This document shows, one piece after another, positions 18,941 through 27,899 of a stretch of DNA of 64,000 nucleotides. This stretch comes from Marinobacterium nitratireducens (GTDB taxonomy: Bacteria; Pseudomonadota; Gammaproteobacteria; Pseudomonadales; Balneatricaceae). The translations under genes and the position numbers were made by a program. The DNA lies in assembly GCF_014645375.1 (NCBI RefSeq), contig NZ_BMLT01000016.1:1-64000 (forward strand), in the 5' to 3' direction. The notes beneath the pieces were generated by a model. That model did no database searches and had not been told where the DNA came from. It was given only the letters and a program-made list of their open reading frames with translations. Within the stretch, counting starts at the first letter, position 1. Each line of letters begins with the position of its first letter.

Positions 18941-19674
18941 CGGAACCTGCGAACGGCCCCCGATGAGTTCCTGATCAGACGGGGCCTGTTAGCGGACTCG
19001 CCGACCAGTCGCAGTCGCGGACGGGCGCTGGCTGCCGGCCTGGAGTCGGCGGCCGCCCCCTCAAGCGACAGCACCTGGCGCGACAGCGGCCAGGCGCCCT
19101 TGCGCTTGAGCACCGAAATACCTGCGCTCACGCCGTCCTGCTCGGGCTCCAGCAGCAGCCGGTACGGGGCCGGCGAGCTCTGGTCGCGGCAGGCGCCGGG
19201 GCGAAAGACGAATCCCAGCCCCCCGCCTTCGCTGGCGGCCAGCTGCAGACGCCGCAGCGCCTTAGCCTCGCCACCCGGCAGCCAGCCCAGCACCGCGGCG
19301 CAACAGCCGCTTTTCAGCCCCTGCTCGAGGCACCACAGACGGTCACGACGGCTGGTGCTGCGCACCAGCAGCAGCCGTTCCAGCGGCACCCCGGCGGCTT
19401 TCAGCGCCGGCGCGTAAGGGATATGGGGCGGATCCACCCAGAGAATCCAGCGGTCCTTCGGCGCCGCCGCCAGCAACGGCAGCAACAGTCGCAGTTCACC
19501 GCAGCCTTCGGTGTCGTAGAGCACCTCGACCAGGTTGCCCGACTGCCAGCCGCCGCCGGGCAGCCACTGATCCAGCTGCGCATGACCACTCGACAGGGTC
19601 GCCGCCGACGCCTCGCTCACCGCCTCACGCCCGCGCCAGACAGCGCCCTGTTGCATTAACTGATCCAGACTCAT
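18937..19674 (-). CDS. imuA: ImuA, RecA-like mutagenesis accessory protein
   Basis: A 245-residue protein with a degenerate RecA/SulA-like core: LDQWLPGGGWQSGNLVEVL near residue 35, where the Walker A lysine is not seen, then RWILWVDPPHIPYAPAL. ImuA starts the imuA-imuB-dnaE2 mutagenesis cassette and is thought to help recruit the complex. A LexA box 19-34 bases before its ATG shows SOS control. No lexA copy lies in the cassette. Confidence 0.92.
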   Translation of the reverse strand: MSLDQLMQQGAVWRGREAVSEASAATLSSGHAQLDQWLPGGGWQSGNLVEVLYDTEGCGELRLLLPLLAAAPKDRWILWVDPPHIPYAPALKAAGVPLERLLLVRSTSRRDRLWCLEQGLKSGCCAAVLGWLPGGEAKALRRLQLAASEGGGLGFVFRPGACRDQSSPAPYRLLLEPEQDGVSAGISVLKRKGAWPLSRQVLSLEGAAADSRPAASARPRLRLVGESANRPRLIRNSSGAVRRFR

Positions 19675-19692
19675 CGCCAGCCTCCCGAGTTA

Positions 19693-19708
19693 CTGTACAT
19701 ATATACAG
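19693..19708 (-). promoter_or_regulatory. LexA-binding SOS box of imuA
   Basis: CTGTACATATATACAG matches the gammaproteobacterial LexA consensus CTGT-N8-ACAG exactly, with an alternating A/T centre. It lies 19 bases upstream of the imuA ATG, where bound LexA would block transcription. Confidence 0.93.
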
Positions 19709-19749
19709 TATATTGGTCGAAAAAAGCTGTATGAGCAAGTGGTGAGTGG

Positions 19750-19830
19750 GTAGGGTGCTGCAGAGCGAAGCAACCGCCATGGATGGCGGGAAGCCTGGCA
19801 TTGCAGGAGCAAATGCCAGCGAAGCGCACC
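19750..19830. repeat. family C repeat with nested module
   Basis: GTAGGGTGC and AGCGAAGC on the left and GCGAAGCGCACC on the right are the family C arms. Between them lies CCGCCATGGATGGCGGGAA and TTGCAGGAGCAAA, a module also seen at 38435-38516. Confidence 0.7.
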
Positions 19831-19851
19831 GGTAAGGGGTAAGGGGTAAGG
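19831..19851. repeat. heptamer tandem array, GGTAAGG x 3
   Basis: Three exact head-to-tail copies with a period of 7, joined directly to the end of the family C copy. Confidence 0.85.
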
Positions 19852-19857
19852 AAGATC

Positions 19858-19925
19858 GTAGGAGCCGCGCCCCGCGGCGAATTGTTCCGGCATGGCGGTT
19901 ATTCGCTCGCGGAGCGAGCTCCTAC
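19858..19925. repeat. family B inverted repeat
   Basis: GTAGGAGCCGCG faces CGAGCTCCTAC, with inner GCGGCGAATTG and ATTCGCTCGCGG. Confidence 0.8.
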
Positions 19926-19949
19926 ACAAGCTAGGCGCCGTACGGCTTC

Positions 19950-20043
19950 TTGTAGAGCCCACTCCGTGGGCGAACCGGTGCGGCACCCAGCCGGATCCGT
20001 TCGCGGCGGGGAAGTGCCCGTAAGTTTGGGTACGCCGCTCCCA
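19950..20043. repeat. family B inverted repeat, diverged
   Basis: TTGTAGAGCCCACTCCGTGG and GCGAACC face GTTCGCGGCGGG and CGCTCCCA. A weaker second copy in tandem with the previous one. Confidence 0.55.
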
Positions 20044-20046
20044 CGT

Positions 20047-20772
20047 TCACTTCAGCCAGATCACACTGGCCATGCGGCCGGTTTCACCGTCGCGGCGATA
20101 GGAATAGAAACGCTGCGGATCGCTGAAGGTGCAGAAATTGCCGCCACCGACGGACGCCACGCCTGCCAGTTCGAGACGCTGGCGGGCCAGCCGGTAAAGG
20201 TCGGCGAACCACTTGCCCGGATGATCCGCACGGGCCACGAAAGCACCGGCGGCCCCGGGTTGTGCGGCGCAGAACGCGGCCCTCACCTCGTCGCCGACCT
20301 CGAATGCCGACGGGCCGATCGCCGGCCCCAGCCAGCAGTGCACCCGGGCAGGCTCGGCGAACACCGCCAGCGTACGCTCCAGCACGCCGACCACCAGGCC
20401 GCGCCAGCCCGCATGGGCGACGGCCACCCGGTCGCCGTCGCTGAAGAATACCGGCAGACAATCCGCGGTCATCACGATGCAGGCCTGCCGGGGACGGTCG
20501 CTCCAGCAACCGTCGGCCTCCCTGACCTCGCCATCGTCCCGCGACTCGACCACGCCGGTGCCGTGCACCTGACGCAGCCACTGCGCCGGATACTCTAGCC
20601 CCAGTTCCGCGATCAGTCGGCGCCGGTTCTCGGCCACCTTAAGAGGATCGTCACCGACGTGGTCGCCCAGGTTGAGGCCGCTGAAAACACCCTCGCTGAC
20701 ACCGCCGTCACGCGTCGAGACGCAGGCACCGACCCGCGACGACAGCGGCCAGTCCGGAACGATCAGTTCCAT
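20047..20772 (-). CDS. pgeF: purine nucleoside phosphorylase / laccase-domain protein PgeF (YfiH)
   Basis: A 241-residue protein of the YfiH/DUF152 family. The zinc site is visible as the Cys in TADCLPVFF and the histidines in VAHAGWRGLV and in RQVHGTGVV. The family was long called polyphenol oxidase; members phosphorolyse or deaminate purine nucleosides, and PgeF prevents L-Ser misincorporation in the peptidoglycan stem. The start overlaps the end of rluD by 10 bases, the usual partner. Confidence 0.93.
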   Translation of the reverse strand: MELIVPDWPLSSRVGACVSTRDGGVSEGVFSGLNLGDHVGDDPLKVAENRRRLIAELGLEYPAQWLRQVHGTGVVESRDDGEVREADGCWSDRPRQACIVMTADCLPVFFSDGDRVAVAHAGWRGLVVGVLERTLAVFAEPARVHCWLGPAIGPSAFEVGDEVRAAFCAAQPGAAGAFVARADHPGKWFADLYRLARQRLELAGVASVGGGNFCTFSDPQRFYSYRRDGETGRMASVIWLK

Positions 20773-21746
20773 AGGTCCTCTTCTTCGCGCAGGTCACGCT
20801 GCAGCGCTGCAAGCAATTGCTGCATATCGCCAGGCAGATCCACTTCCCAGGACATCAGTTCGCCGGTCGACGGATGCCAGAGCTCGAGCTTCTTGGCGTG
20901 CAGCGCCTGGCGGTTGAAACCCCGCAGCTCCTTTATCAGTGACTCGCCAACACCCTTGGGCAGGCGGAAGCGACCGCCGTAGAGCGGGTCGCCGACCAGC
21001 GGGTAGTTGATATGCGCCATGTGCACGCGGATCTGGTGGGTACGGCCGGTTTCGAGCTTGAGCCGGATATGGGTATGGGCGCGGTATCTGTGCAGCACGC
21101 GGTAGTGGGTCACCGCCTCCTTGCCGATCGCCACCACCGCCATCTTCTGACGATTGCGGTTGTGCCGGCCCATCGGCTCGTCGACCATGCCGCCGCCGGT
21201 CATAACACCCTGCACCACCGCCTCGTACTCGCGCCCCATCGAGCGCTCCTGCAATTGGCCAACGAGCTCGGTCTGGGCCTGGATCGTCTTGGCCACCACC
21301 ATCAGGCCGGTGGTATCCATATCGAGTCGGTGCACGATACCGGCGCGGGGCACCTGGGCGATCTCGGGGCTGTGATGCAGCAGGGCATTGAGCAGGGTGC
21401 CGTCGGCATGACCGGCCGCGGGATGCACCACCAGCCCGGCGGGCTTGTTCAGTACCAGAATATCCTCGTCCTCGTAGACGATATCCAGCGGGATATCCTG
21501 CGCCTTGTGACCCTCGATCCGTTCGAGCTCGGCTTCGACGCGAATCAGCTCGCCCCCCAGCAGCTTGTCGCGGGGGCGTTTCTGCTCGCCGTCGACGCTC
21601 ACGCAGCCGTCCTTGATCCAGCCCTGCAGGCGGGAGCGCGAGTAGTCGGGAAATAGTTGTGCAATCGCCTGGTCGAGTCGCATGCCGACCTGCTCGTCGG
21701 ATACGCGTGCCTCGAGTTGAACCTGTTCAGGTTTCTGTTCTGACAT
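20763..21746 (-). CDS. rluD: 23S rRNA pseudouridine synthase RluD
   Basis: A 327-residue synthase with an N-terminal S4 RNA-binding domain (about 20-75) and the catalytic domain with [16 protein letters not shown], which holds the essential Asp. RluD modifies three uridines in helix 69 of 23S rRNA. The frame is open upstream to 21968, but family length and the first conserved residues favour the ATG at 21746. It is divergent from bamD, as in many gammaproteobacteria. Confidence 0.95.
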   Translation of the reverse strand: MSEQKPEQVQLEARVSDEQVGMRLDQAIAQLFPDYSRSRLQGWIKDGCVSVDGEQKRPRDKLLGGELIRVEAELERIEGHKAQDIPLDIVYEDEDILVLNKPAGLVVHPAAGHADGTLLNALLHHSPEIAQVPRAGIVHRLDMDTTGLMVVAKTIQAQTELVGQLQERSMGREYEAVVQGVMTGGGMVDEPMGRHNRNRQKMAVVAIGKEAVTHYRVLHRYRAHTHIRLKLETGRTHQIRVHMAHINYPLVGDPLYGGRFRLPKGVGESLIKELRGFNRQALHAKKLELWHPSTGELMSWEVDLPGDMQQLLAALQRDLREEEDLWN

Positions 21747-21906
21747 CGGGGATATGTTATTCAGCAGGATGTTTTGGCTTGGGTTCCGGTTGTGTTTAAA
21801 TAAGCCGGACTTTTGGATTAACTCGCCCAGTATAACCGAAACCGGCAAGGGAGCCTCTCCCATGGACGGACTTAAGTATCGCTGTAGGCAATCGGGACTC
21901 ATCAAC

Positions 21907-22752
21907 ATGCGTTTTGTCAAAGTCATCGGCATCCTGACACTGTTTTCCATGCTGTCCGCCTGCTCCATGTTCGGCGGCGATAAAGAGGAAGAGCCGGATA
22001 TCCCGGAACAGCAGCTCTACTCCGAGGCGCTGAGCGCGCTGGATGCCGGCAACTTTACCCTGGCCGTCGAGAAGCTTCAGCTGCTGGAGGCCCGCTACCC
22101 CTTCGGTCGCTTCTCCGAGCAGGCGCAGCTCGAGCTGATCTACGCCTACTACCGCAACTACGAGCCGGAAGCCGCCCGCGCCGCCGCCGACCGCTTCGTC
22201 CGCCTGCACCCGAACCATGAGAACATCGATTACGCCTACTATCTCAAGGGCCTGACCTCGTTCGAGGAGGACCGCTCGCTGACCGCCCGCTTCTTCCCTA
22301 TCGACGAGAGCAAGCGTGACCCGGGCGCCGCGCTGGAATCGTTCGAAAGCTTTTCGACTCTGGTCAACCGTTATCCCGAAAGCCAGTACGCGCCGGACTC
22401 GCTCAAGCGCATGCAGTACCTGAAGAACCGGCTGGCACAGTACGAGGTGCACGTTGCCAACTACTACATGAAGCGAGGCGCCTACGTCGCCGCCGCCAAC
22501 CGCGGCCGCTACGTGGTCGAAAACCTGCAGGAAACCCCTGCCGTGCCGACCGCGCTGGCCATCATGGCGGATGCCTACACCGAACTAGGCATGACCGACC
22601 TGGCCGCCAACGCACAGGAAATCCTCAAGGCCAACTTCCCGGACTTCGAGTACAAATCCAGCCGCAAGCGCGAAGCCTCGCTTCTCGAGACCGCGACCTT
22701 CGGCCTGTTCGGTGACGAAGGCGAAGTACCGGCGCCCGAGCGGGCCGAGTGA
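21907..22752 (+). CDS. bamD: outer-membrane assembly lipoprotein BamD
   Basis: A 281-residue lipoprotein with a signal peptide ending in the lipobox LSAC (Cys19) and a tetratricopeptide-repeat body ([30 protein letters not shown] and four more such units). BamD is the essential partner of BamA in beta-barrel insertion. The frame runs back to 21754, but the lipoprotein signal fixes the start at 21907. Confidence 0.95.
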   Translation: MRFVKVIGILTLFSMLSACSMFGGDKEEEPDIPEQQLYSEALSALDAGNFTLAVEKLQLLEARYPFGRFSEQAQLELIYAYYRNYEPEAARAAADRFVRLHPNHENIDYAYYLKGLTSFEEDRSLTARFFPIDESKRDPGAALESFESFSTLVNRYPESQYAPDSLKRMQYLKNRLAQYEVHVANYYMKRGAYVAAANRGRYVVENLQETPAVPTALAIMADAYTELGMTDLAANAQEILKANFPDFEYKSSRKREASLLETATFGLFGDEGEVPAPERAE

Positions 22753-22781
22753 CCGCCTTGAATGGCGGGAACATTGAAAAC

Positions 22782-22854
22782 GTAGGAGCTCGCTCCGCGA
22801 GCGAATGATCACCTGCTGAAACGAAAACGATTCGCCCACGGAGTGGGCTCCTAC
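22782..22854. repeat. family B inverted repeat
   Basis: GTAGGAGCTCGCTCCGCGAG and CGAA face TTCGCCCACGGAGTGG and GCTCCTACC. It lies between bamD and the terminator. Confidence 0.8.
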
Positions 22855-22882
22855 CAAAAAACTATCCTTCCATAACACCGCA

Positions 22883-22916
22883 AACAATAAAGGCGCCTTC
22901 CGGTGCCTTTATTGTT
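22883..22916. terminator. bidirectional terminator between bamD and nadE
   Basis: A perfect 12-bp stem (AACAATAAAGGC / GCCTTTATTGTT) with a 10-base loop. The A-rich and T-rich ends of the stem suit termination in both directions between the convergent bamD and nadE. Confidence 0.8.
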
Positions 22917-22938
22917 ATGGGATATCGCCAGACCGCGA

Positions 22939-24570
22939 TCAGTCGCCCGCCTTCCAGCCGGAAGTAATCGGGTAACGACGGTCGCGACCGAAACCGCGCT
23001 GGGTGATACGCACGCCCACCGGCGCCTGACGGCGCTTGTACTCGTTGATGTCCACCAGGCGGATCACGCGGTTCACCACCGCCTCGTCGAAGCCTTCGGC
23101 AATGATGGCGTGGGCGCTGTAATCGCGTTCGATATAAAGCTCGAGAATTCGGTCCAGCACATCGTAATCCGGCAGGCTGTCCTGGTCCTTCTGATCCGGC
23201 GCCAGCTCCGCCGACGGCGGGCGGTCGATCACGCGCTGCGGAATCGCCGGCGACAGACCGTTGCGGTACTCGGCGATGCGATAGACCAGCGTCTTGGGTA
23301 CATCCTTCAGCACATCGAAACCGCCGGCCATGTCGCCGTAAAGCGTCGAATAGCCCACCGCCATCTCGCTCTTGTTGCCGGTGGTCAATACCAGATAGCC
23401 CTTCTTGTTGGAAATCGCCATCAGCAGCACGCCGCGGCAACGGGCCTGCAGGTTCTCCTCGGTGGTGTCCTTGGCCATGCCGCTGAACTCGTCCTCGAGC
23501 TGCGTCATGAAGGCCTCGAACATCGGCTCGATCGAAATCACGCTGTATCGCACGCCCAGGGTGTCGGCCTCGGCCTCGGCGTCCTCGAGGCTCATCGACG
23601 AGGTGTAACGGAAGGGCATCATCACCGCTTCGACCCGATCGGGGCCGAGGGCGTCGACCGCCACCGCCAGCGTCACCGCCGAGTCGATGCCGCCGGAGAG
23701 CCCCAGCACCACACCCTTGAAACCGTTCTTGTTGACGTAATCGCGCACGCCGAGCACCAGCGCCTCGTAGGTGCTCTGCTCCACCGTCGGGAAGGGCGTG
23801 AACTCCTCTCCCGGCACGCTCAGGCTCTGATCCTCGTCGCTGTAGTCGACGAGGTAGAAATCCTCTTCGAAAAAGCGCCCCTGAAAGATATGGGTACCGT
23901 CGGCGGCGATTACCTTGGAGCCGCCGTCGAAAATCAGCTCATCCTGACCGCCAACCTGGTTCAGATAGAGGATCGGGCAGTTAGCCTGGCGCGCACGCTC
24001 GCTCAGCAGCTGCAGCCGCTGACGGGACTTGTCGATATGGAACGGAGAGGCGTTGAGGTTCAGCATCAGCCGGGCATTCTGTTCGGCCACCTGCAGCGCC
24101 GGTCCGCTGTGCCAGAGGTCCTCGCAGACGGTCAGCGCCAACGGCACGCCCTTGAGCTCGAACACACAGGGCTTGTCACCGGCGACGAAGTAGCGCATCT
24201 CGTCGAATACCTGGTAGTTCGGCAGGCACTGCTTGGCGTACTCGGCAATCACCTCACCGTTGTAGATCACGCCTGCCATATTGTAGAGCCCGCCATCGCG
24301 GTAGCGCGGATAGCCCACCACGACGTGAATATCACGCACTTCCTCGCAGATTCTTCTGATCGCCGAGTCGATGCGGTTGCGGATACTCGGACGCAGCAGC
24401 AGGTCTTCCGGCGGGTAGCCGGAGAGCGTCAGCTCGGGAAACAATACCGCGTCGGCGCGGTGGCGATTGCGGGCTTCCAGGGCAACGTCGATCACGCGCT
24501 GGGTATTGCCCGGAATGTCACCCACCAGGGTATTGATCTGGGCCATCATGACCCGAATGGAAGTGCTCAT
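22939..24570 (-). CDS. nadE: glutamine-dependent NAD+ synthetase
   Basis: A 543-residue two-domain enzyme. The N-terminal nitrilase-type glutaminase domain carries the triad Glu46 (FPELTLSGYPPEDL), Lys113 (AKQCLPNY) and Cys149 (VCEDLWHSG). The C-terminal synthetase domain has the ATP-binding loop SGGIDSA (about 295). It amidates deamido-NAD+ in the last step of NAD+ synthesis using glutamine. It lies 18 bases after thiO in the same direction. Confidence 0.97.
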   Translation of the reverse strand: MSTSIRVMMAQINTLVGDIPGNTQRVIDVALEARNRHRADAVLFPELTLSGYPPEDLLLRPSIRNRIDSAIRRICEEVRDIHVVVGYPRYRDGGLYNMAGVIYNGEVIAEYAKQCLPNYQVFDEMRYFVAGDKPCVFELKGVPLALTVCEDLWHSGPALQVAEQNARLMLNLNASPFHIDKSRQRLQLLSERARQANCPILYLNQVGGQDELIFDGGSKVIAADGTHIFQGRFFEEDFYLVDYSDEDQSLSVPGEEFTPFPTVEQSTYEALVLGVRDYVNKNGFKGVVLGLSGGIDSAVTLAVAVDALGPDRVEAVMMPFRYTSSMSLEDAEAEADTLGVRYSVISIEPMFEAFMTQLEDEFSGMAKDTTEENLQARCRGVLLMAISNKKGYLVLTTGNKSEMAVGYSTLYGDMAGGFDVLKDVPKTLVYRIAEYRNGLSPAIPQRVIDRPPSAELAPDQKDQDSLPDYDVLDRILELYIERDYSAHAIIAEGFDEAVVNRVIRLVDINEYKRRQAPVGVRITQRGFGRDRRYPITSGWKAGD

Positions 24571-24588
24571 GGATGCGAAAAGCTCTTG

Positions 24589-25689
24589 TCAGTTCAGTGC
24601 CAGCCGACCGGACAGGCGGTAAGGCTCGGGATCGATGATCGGCGTCCGGTCGAGCAGCAGGTCCGCCATCAGCCGCGTCGACGCCGGGGCCAGCACAAGA
24701 CCGTTGCGGTACTGACCGGCGTTGACATGCAGCCCGCGATAACCGGGCACCGCACCGATAAAGGGGATGCCTTCGGGCGAGCCGGGACGCAGCCCCGCCC
24801 AGTGATGCTCGACGGGATAATCCGCCAGTTGCGGCAGTATATCGATTGCGGTGCGATAGAGCGAATCCCGAGCATCCTCCGTGGCCTGCTTGTCGAAGCC
24901 GACCCGCTCCAGGGTACTGCCGACCAGCACCCGGCCATCGTTGCGCGGGATCAGGTAACGCCCGCCCAACAGCACCACCCGGTTAACCAGCCCGACCGGC
25001 GCTTTGAACAGCATCATCTGACCTTTCACCGGCTCCACCGGCAGCTCGAGCCCGAGCGGCGCCAGCAGCTCCCCCGTCCAGGCACCAGCGGCCAGCACAG
25101 TCTGCCCGGCCCGGAACTCGCCTTTGTCGGTACGCACACCGACGACCTGCTCGCCATCCAGCAGTAGCTCGGCGCTACCGGCCTGCTCGATCAGTTCAAT
25201 ACGGGGGTTCAGTTCGAGGCTGCGGCGCAGCGCCTGGCCGAGACGCGGATTGCGAATACTCGCCACCTCCGGCATCCAGAGCGAGCGTTCATGCCCCGGG
25301 CGCAGATGCGGCTCCTTGCGATAGAGAAATTCGGCATCGACCTGCAGCATCGGCCGGCGAAAGCGTGCGGCCCATTCAAGCGCCTCGGCCTCGTCGTCGA
25401 CCGACACCATGAACATGCCCTTCTGACGCAGCTCCGGATCGATCCCGGTTTCCTCGAACAGGTCCTGCGACAGATGGATATAGCTCGACTGCGACCAGGT
25501 CGCCAGCTGGGTTACCGGCTCTTTATAGCGCCAGGGATAGAGCGGCGATACGATCCCGCCCCCGGCCCAGGTCGACTCCCGGGCACAGAGCCCGCGCTCC
25601 ACCAGCGTGACCGAAGCCCCCGACTGCGCAAGCTCCCGCGCCGTCAGCATCCCGATCACGCCGCCGCCTACTACCAGAAAATCCGACAT
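24589..25689 (-). CDS. thiO: FAD-dependent glycine oxidase ThiO
   Basis: A 366-residue D-amino-acid-oxidase-type flavoprotein with the Rossmann motif VVGGGVIGMLTARELAQSG at the N-terminus and the C-terminal GLRPGSPEGIPFIGAVPG block. ThiO oxidises glycine to the dehydroglycine used in thiazole synthesis in many Gram-negatives; no other thiamine gene is nearby, so the pathway link is by family only. It precedes nadE by 18 bases. Confidence 0.88.
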   Translation of the reverse strand: MSDFLVVGGGVIGMLTARELAQSGASVTLVERGLCARESTWAGGGIVSPLYPWRYKEPVTQLATWSQSSYIHLSQDLFEETGIDPELRQKGMFMVSVDDEAEALEWAARFRRPMLQVDAEFLYRKEPHLRPGHERSLWMPEVASIRNPRLGQALRRSLELNPRIELIEQAGSAELLLDGEQVVGVRTDKGEFRAGQTVLAAGAWTGELLAPLGLELPVEPVKGQMMLFKAPVGLVNRVVLLGGRYLIPRNDGRVLVGSTLERVGFDKQATEDARDSLYRTAIDILPQLADYPVEHHWAGLRPGSPEGIPFIGAVPGYRGLHVNAGQYRNGLVLAPASTRLMADLLLDRTPIIDPEPYRLSGRLALN

Positions 25690-25818
25690 TGCTCCCCTTC
25701 CGACCGGCTAAGTGTTAGGGGTATTTTGACGGGTTGGCGGGGAGGATGCTAGTCGACTCAGATCAGGAAAACGAGACCCATCAAGTTATGAGTTTGATGG
25801 GCCTCGTCATATGGAGTA

Positions 25819-27888
25819 TCAAGGTACCACTATCAGTATCGATATCGGAGGAGTTGTAGTCGCAGGTATCTGCACCGAACTCGTCGCAAGTGACGCCTCG
25901 CTTAACGAAAACTCATAAGACGCAGTACTAAATACAGTCGCATAGCCAGCCTCCGAAATATCATTACACTCCCATGTGAAATTATCGATATTCCCACTAC
26001 CGGTAATTGTACAATTACCACCAGTGTTCTTACTTATGAATACCAAACTAAGATTTGCCTTATTTGAACCACCGCAAGCACTATTGTCGGCGCGTATACA
26101 CGCAAATGTGCCAGATATATTAGTCAAACCAGAAACGTTATCAGTCACTTCTACCTGAATGGAATCACTTAATGTATTAGTGTAGTTTCCAGCACCATCC
26201 GTTTCAAAAATAGGATCTGTTGCCATACTCACACCATTCGGGTCGATAGGGTTGCTGACATCCGCTCTTCTATGCCCAACCACCCCTGTATTGGTGATAA
26301 GCGATTCAGCCTCAATACTGGTTACCCCCATGCTGACACCAGTTGTTAAGCCGCGAAAATAGACACCATAGTAATTAAGGTTTGGATTTGTGATCGTCGT
26401 AACTGGATCGTTTTCCACTGTAGCAATAGTCGCATCTGAAGGATGCCAATTAGATAGCAATGCCAGGTTGATTTCATAAAAAGGCACTTTATCCAACCAA
26501 GCCGCCGATGCTGTTTTTAGCGACTGGATGAAGGATAGAGCCGACAATGTCGTATCGCTTGACCATGGCAGATCATCAACAAAAATCCCTCGAGCCTGAA
26601 CCTGGGTACTGGAACCTACTGCAACAGAGGCGGTACCCGTAAGATCCCTACCGCTCGGCTTGGCCAACGATACTGCTGACGCATCTGTCAAATTTCCTGC
26701 ATCGACCAATTGTTCGACATAATCCACCACATACTGGCTATAAGCAGCATTACCCAAAGCCCCTGATGCCAGATAGCTAGATGGCATAACTGTAAGGTCC
26801 ATCAGTTTCCAATCCTTCATCAGGCGGTATATGCCGTCCATCCGCTTGAACCGGCATACTTCTCGATATCTAGCGTTATTAGTCGATGCTAACGCAAATG
26901 ATACGCCATCTTCGCTCCAGTAATGCTTGTGATCACCAGATCCGTTAAAGTAGGTTGCATTATCTGGCCAGTACCAACGGTATTTGGTATCGACAGAGCT
27001 AGAGTCATGATGATCTCGGCAACAGTCGATACAGATATTCGGCTGGCTCGAATCATAGTCCGTATCAACTATACCGGAAGCTTTCGATACCAAGCCGGAC
27101 TGCGGTAGTGGATAATCATCTTCCAGCTTCTGAGAACTCGAATTATAGACCACCTCTGCAGGCGGCAACCCAGAACCATTAGTAACCAATTTGCAGACAC
27201 AGCTTACCGTCAAAAAGTCGTCTATACGCTCGGTTTTAAGGTCCGAGTCGTAGGTAACCACTTCAAAAGTCACAACGGTACTATCACCAGTCTGACCCTG
27301 CTGGTAGACCGTCGGCAGTGGCTTTGAAGTCTCTTTTTTCTTACCATCCCCAACATCAACAGAAATAACATCAGGCGCTAGGCCCGGATTGTGAATCCGT
27401 CTTGGGATTGAACCACCATAAGCGGTATCCGGCAACGCAGGAACCCCTGGGTTTACAGCCCCTATAATGGATGCCAATTCGATAGGCTTATCTGCCGTAT
27501 CCCACGAAACAAACAAGATAACTTCCTTATAGTCCGACAATGAGGCTGTCGCATCAGAAACTGCACTAACCCCTCCACTGACAACATTGTAGGCCGTTAC
27601 GTCTCGCCAAACGCTAAAGTCAAAATTTTCATAGGAGACTGTGGAAGCTGATGCCGCTGGTACAACCCCGATGAGTTTATAGTCTTCAAGGTCCTTGAAA
27701 TTTCGAAGAGCTTCTATTTCACGTTCTGCCAGTGCTGTAGCGGCAGCACGTTTCTGAGACTCTGAAGAAACCCCAAGAAATACACCCTGAAGCTGAAGTA
27801 CAGCCACAATACCTACAACCGCGACAACAAGAGAAATAAGCACTTCGATCAGTGTAAAGCCACGGACCTTTTTATCCTTAAAGTTCAT
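25819..27888 (-). CDS. PilV-like minor pilin with a very long C-terminal region
   Basis: A 689-residue prepilin. The type III signal is KKVRG|FTLIEVLISLVV (cleavage after Gly10, Glu at +5). PilV proteins are normally near 170-190 residues, so about 500 residues are extra. The extension has a Cys/His cluster: CVC at 230-232, CIDCCRDHH at 286-294 (C286, C289, C290, H293, H294) and GDHKHYW near 320. No known adhesin domain is recognised. Start at 27888 with GAGGATC upstream. The region is visibly A+T-richer than its neighbours (26 of 60 G+C in 26041-26100). It is last in the minor-pilin operon. Confidence 0.8.
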   Translation of the reverse strand: MNFKDKKVRGFTLIEVLISLVVAVVGIVAVLQLQGVFLGVSSESQKRAAATALAEREIEALRNFKDLEDYKLIGVVPAASASTVSYENFDFSVWRDVTAYNVVSGGVSAVSDATASLSDYKEVILFVSWDTADKPIELASIIGAVNPGVPALPDTAYGGSIPRRIHNPGLAPDVISVDVGDGKKKETSKPLPTVYQQGQTGDSTVVTFEVVTYDSDLKTERIDDFLTVSCVCKLVTNGSGLPPAEVVYNSSSQKLEDDYPLPQSGLVSKASGIVDTDYDSSQPNICIDCCRDHHDSSSVDTKYRWYWPDNATYFNGSGDHKHYWSEDGVSFALASTNNARYREVCRFKRMDGIYRLMKDWKLMDLTVMPSSYLASGALGNAAYSQYVVDYVEQLVDAGNLTDASAVSLAKPSGRDLTGTASVAVGSSTQVQARGIFVDDLPWSSDTTLSALSFIQSLKTASAAWLDKVPFYEINLALLSNWHPSDATIATVENDPVTTITNPNLNYYGVYFRGLTTGVSMGVTSIEAESLITNTGVVGHRRADVSNPIDPNGVSMATDPIFETDGAGNYTNTLSDSIQVEVTDNVSGLTNISGTFACIRADNSACGGSNKANLSLVFISKNTGGNCTITGSGNIDNFTWECNDISEAGYATVFSTASYEFSLSEASLATSSVQIPATTTPPISILIVVP

Positions 27889-27899
27889 AACAAAGATCC

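Larger units (their letters stand above)
19675..20046. other. intergenic gap of 372 bases with promoter and stacked repeats
   Basis: Between imuA and the pgeF stop codon. It holds the LexA box, then in order a family C copy with a nested module, a GGTAAGG x 3 array and two family B copies. No open frame with a ribosome-binding site was seen. Confidence 0.7.

Noticed and set aside
21774-21802. Promoter TTGGCT-17-TAAATA before bamD
   Set aside because: The -10 matches only three of six positions; too weak to list.
22903-25167. A 754-codon plus-strand frame across nadE and thiO
   Set aside because: Spans two convincing minus-strand genes and their gap; composition is that of a reverse-complement frame.
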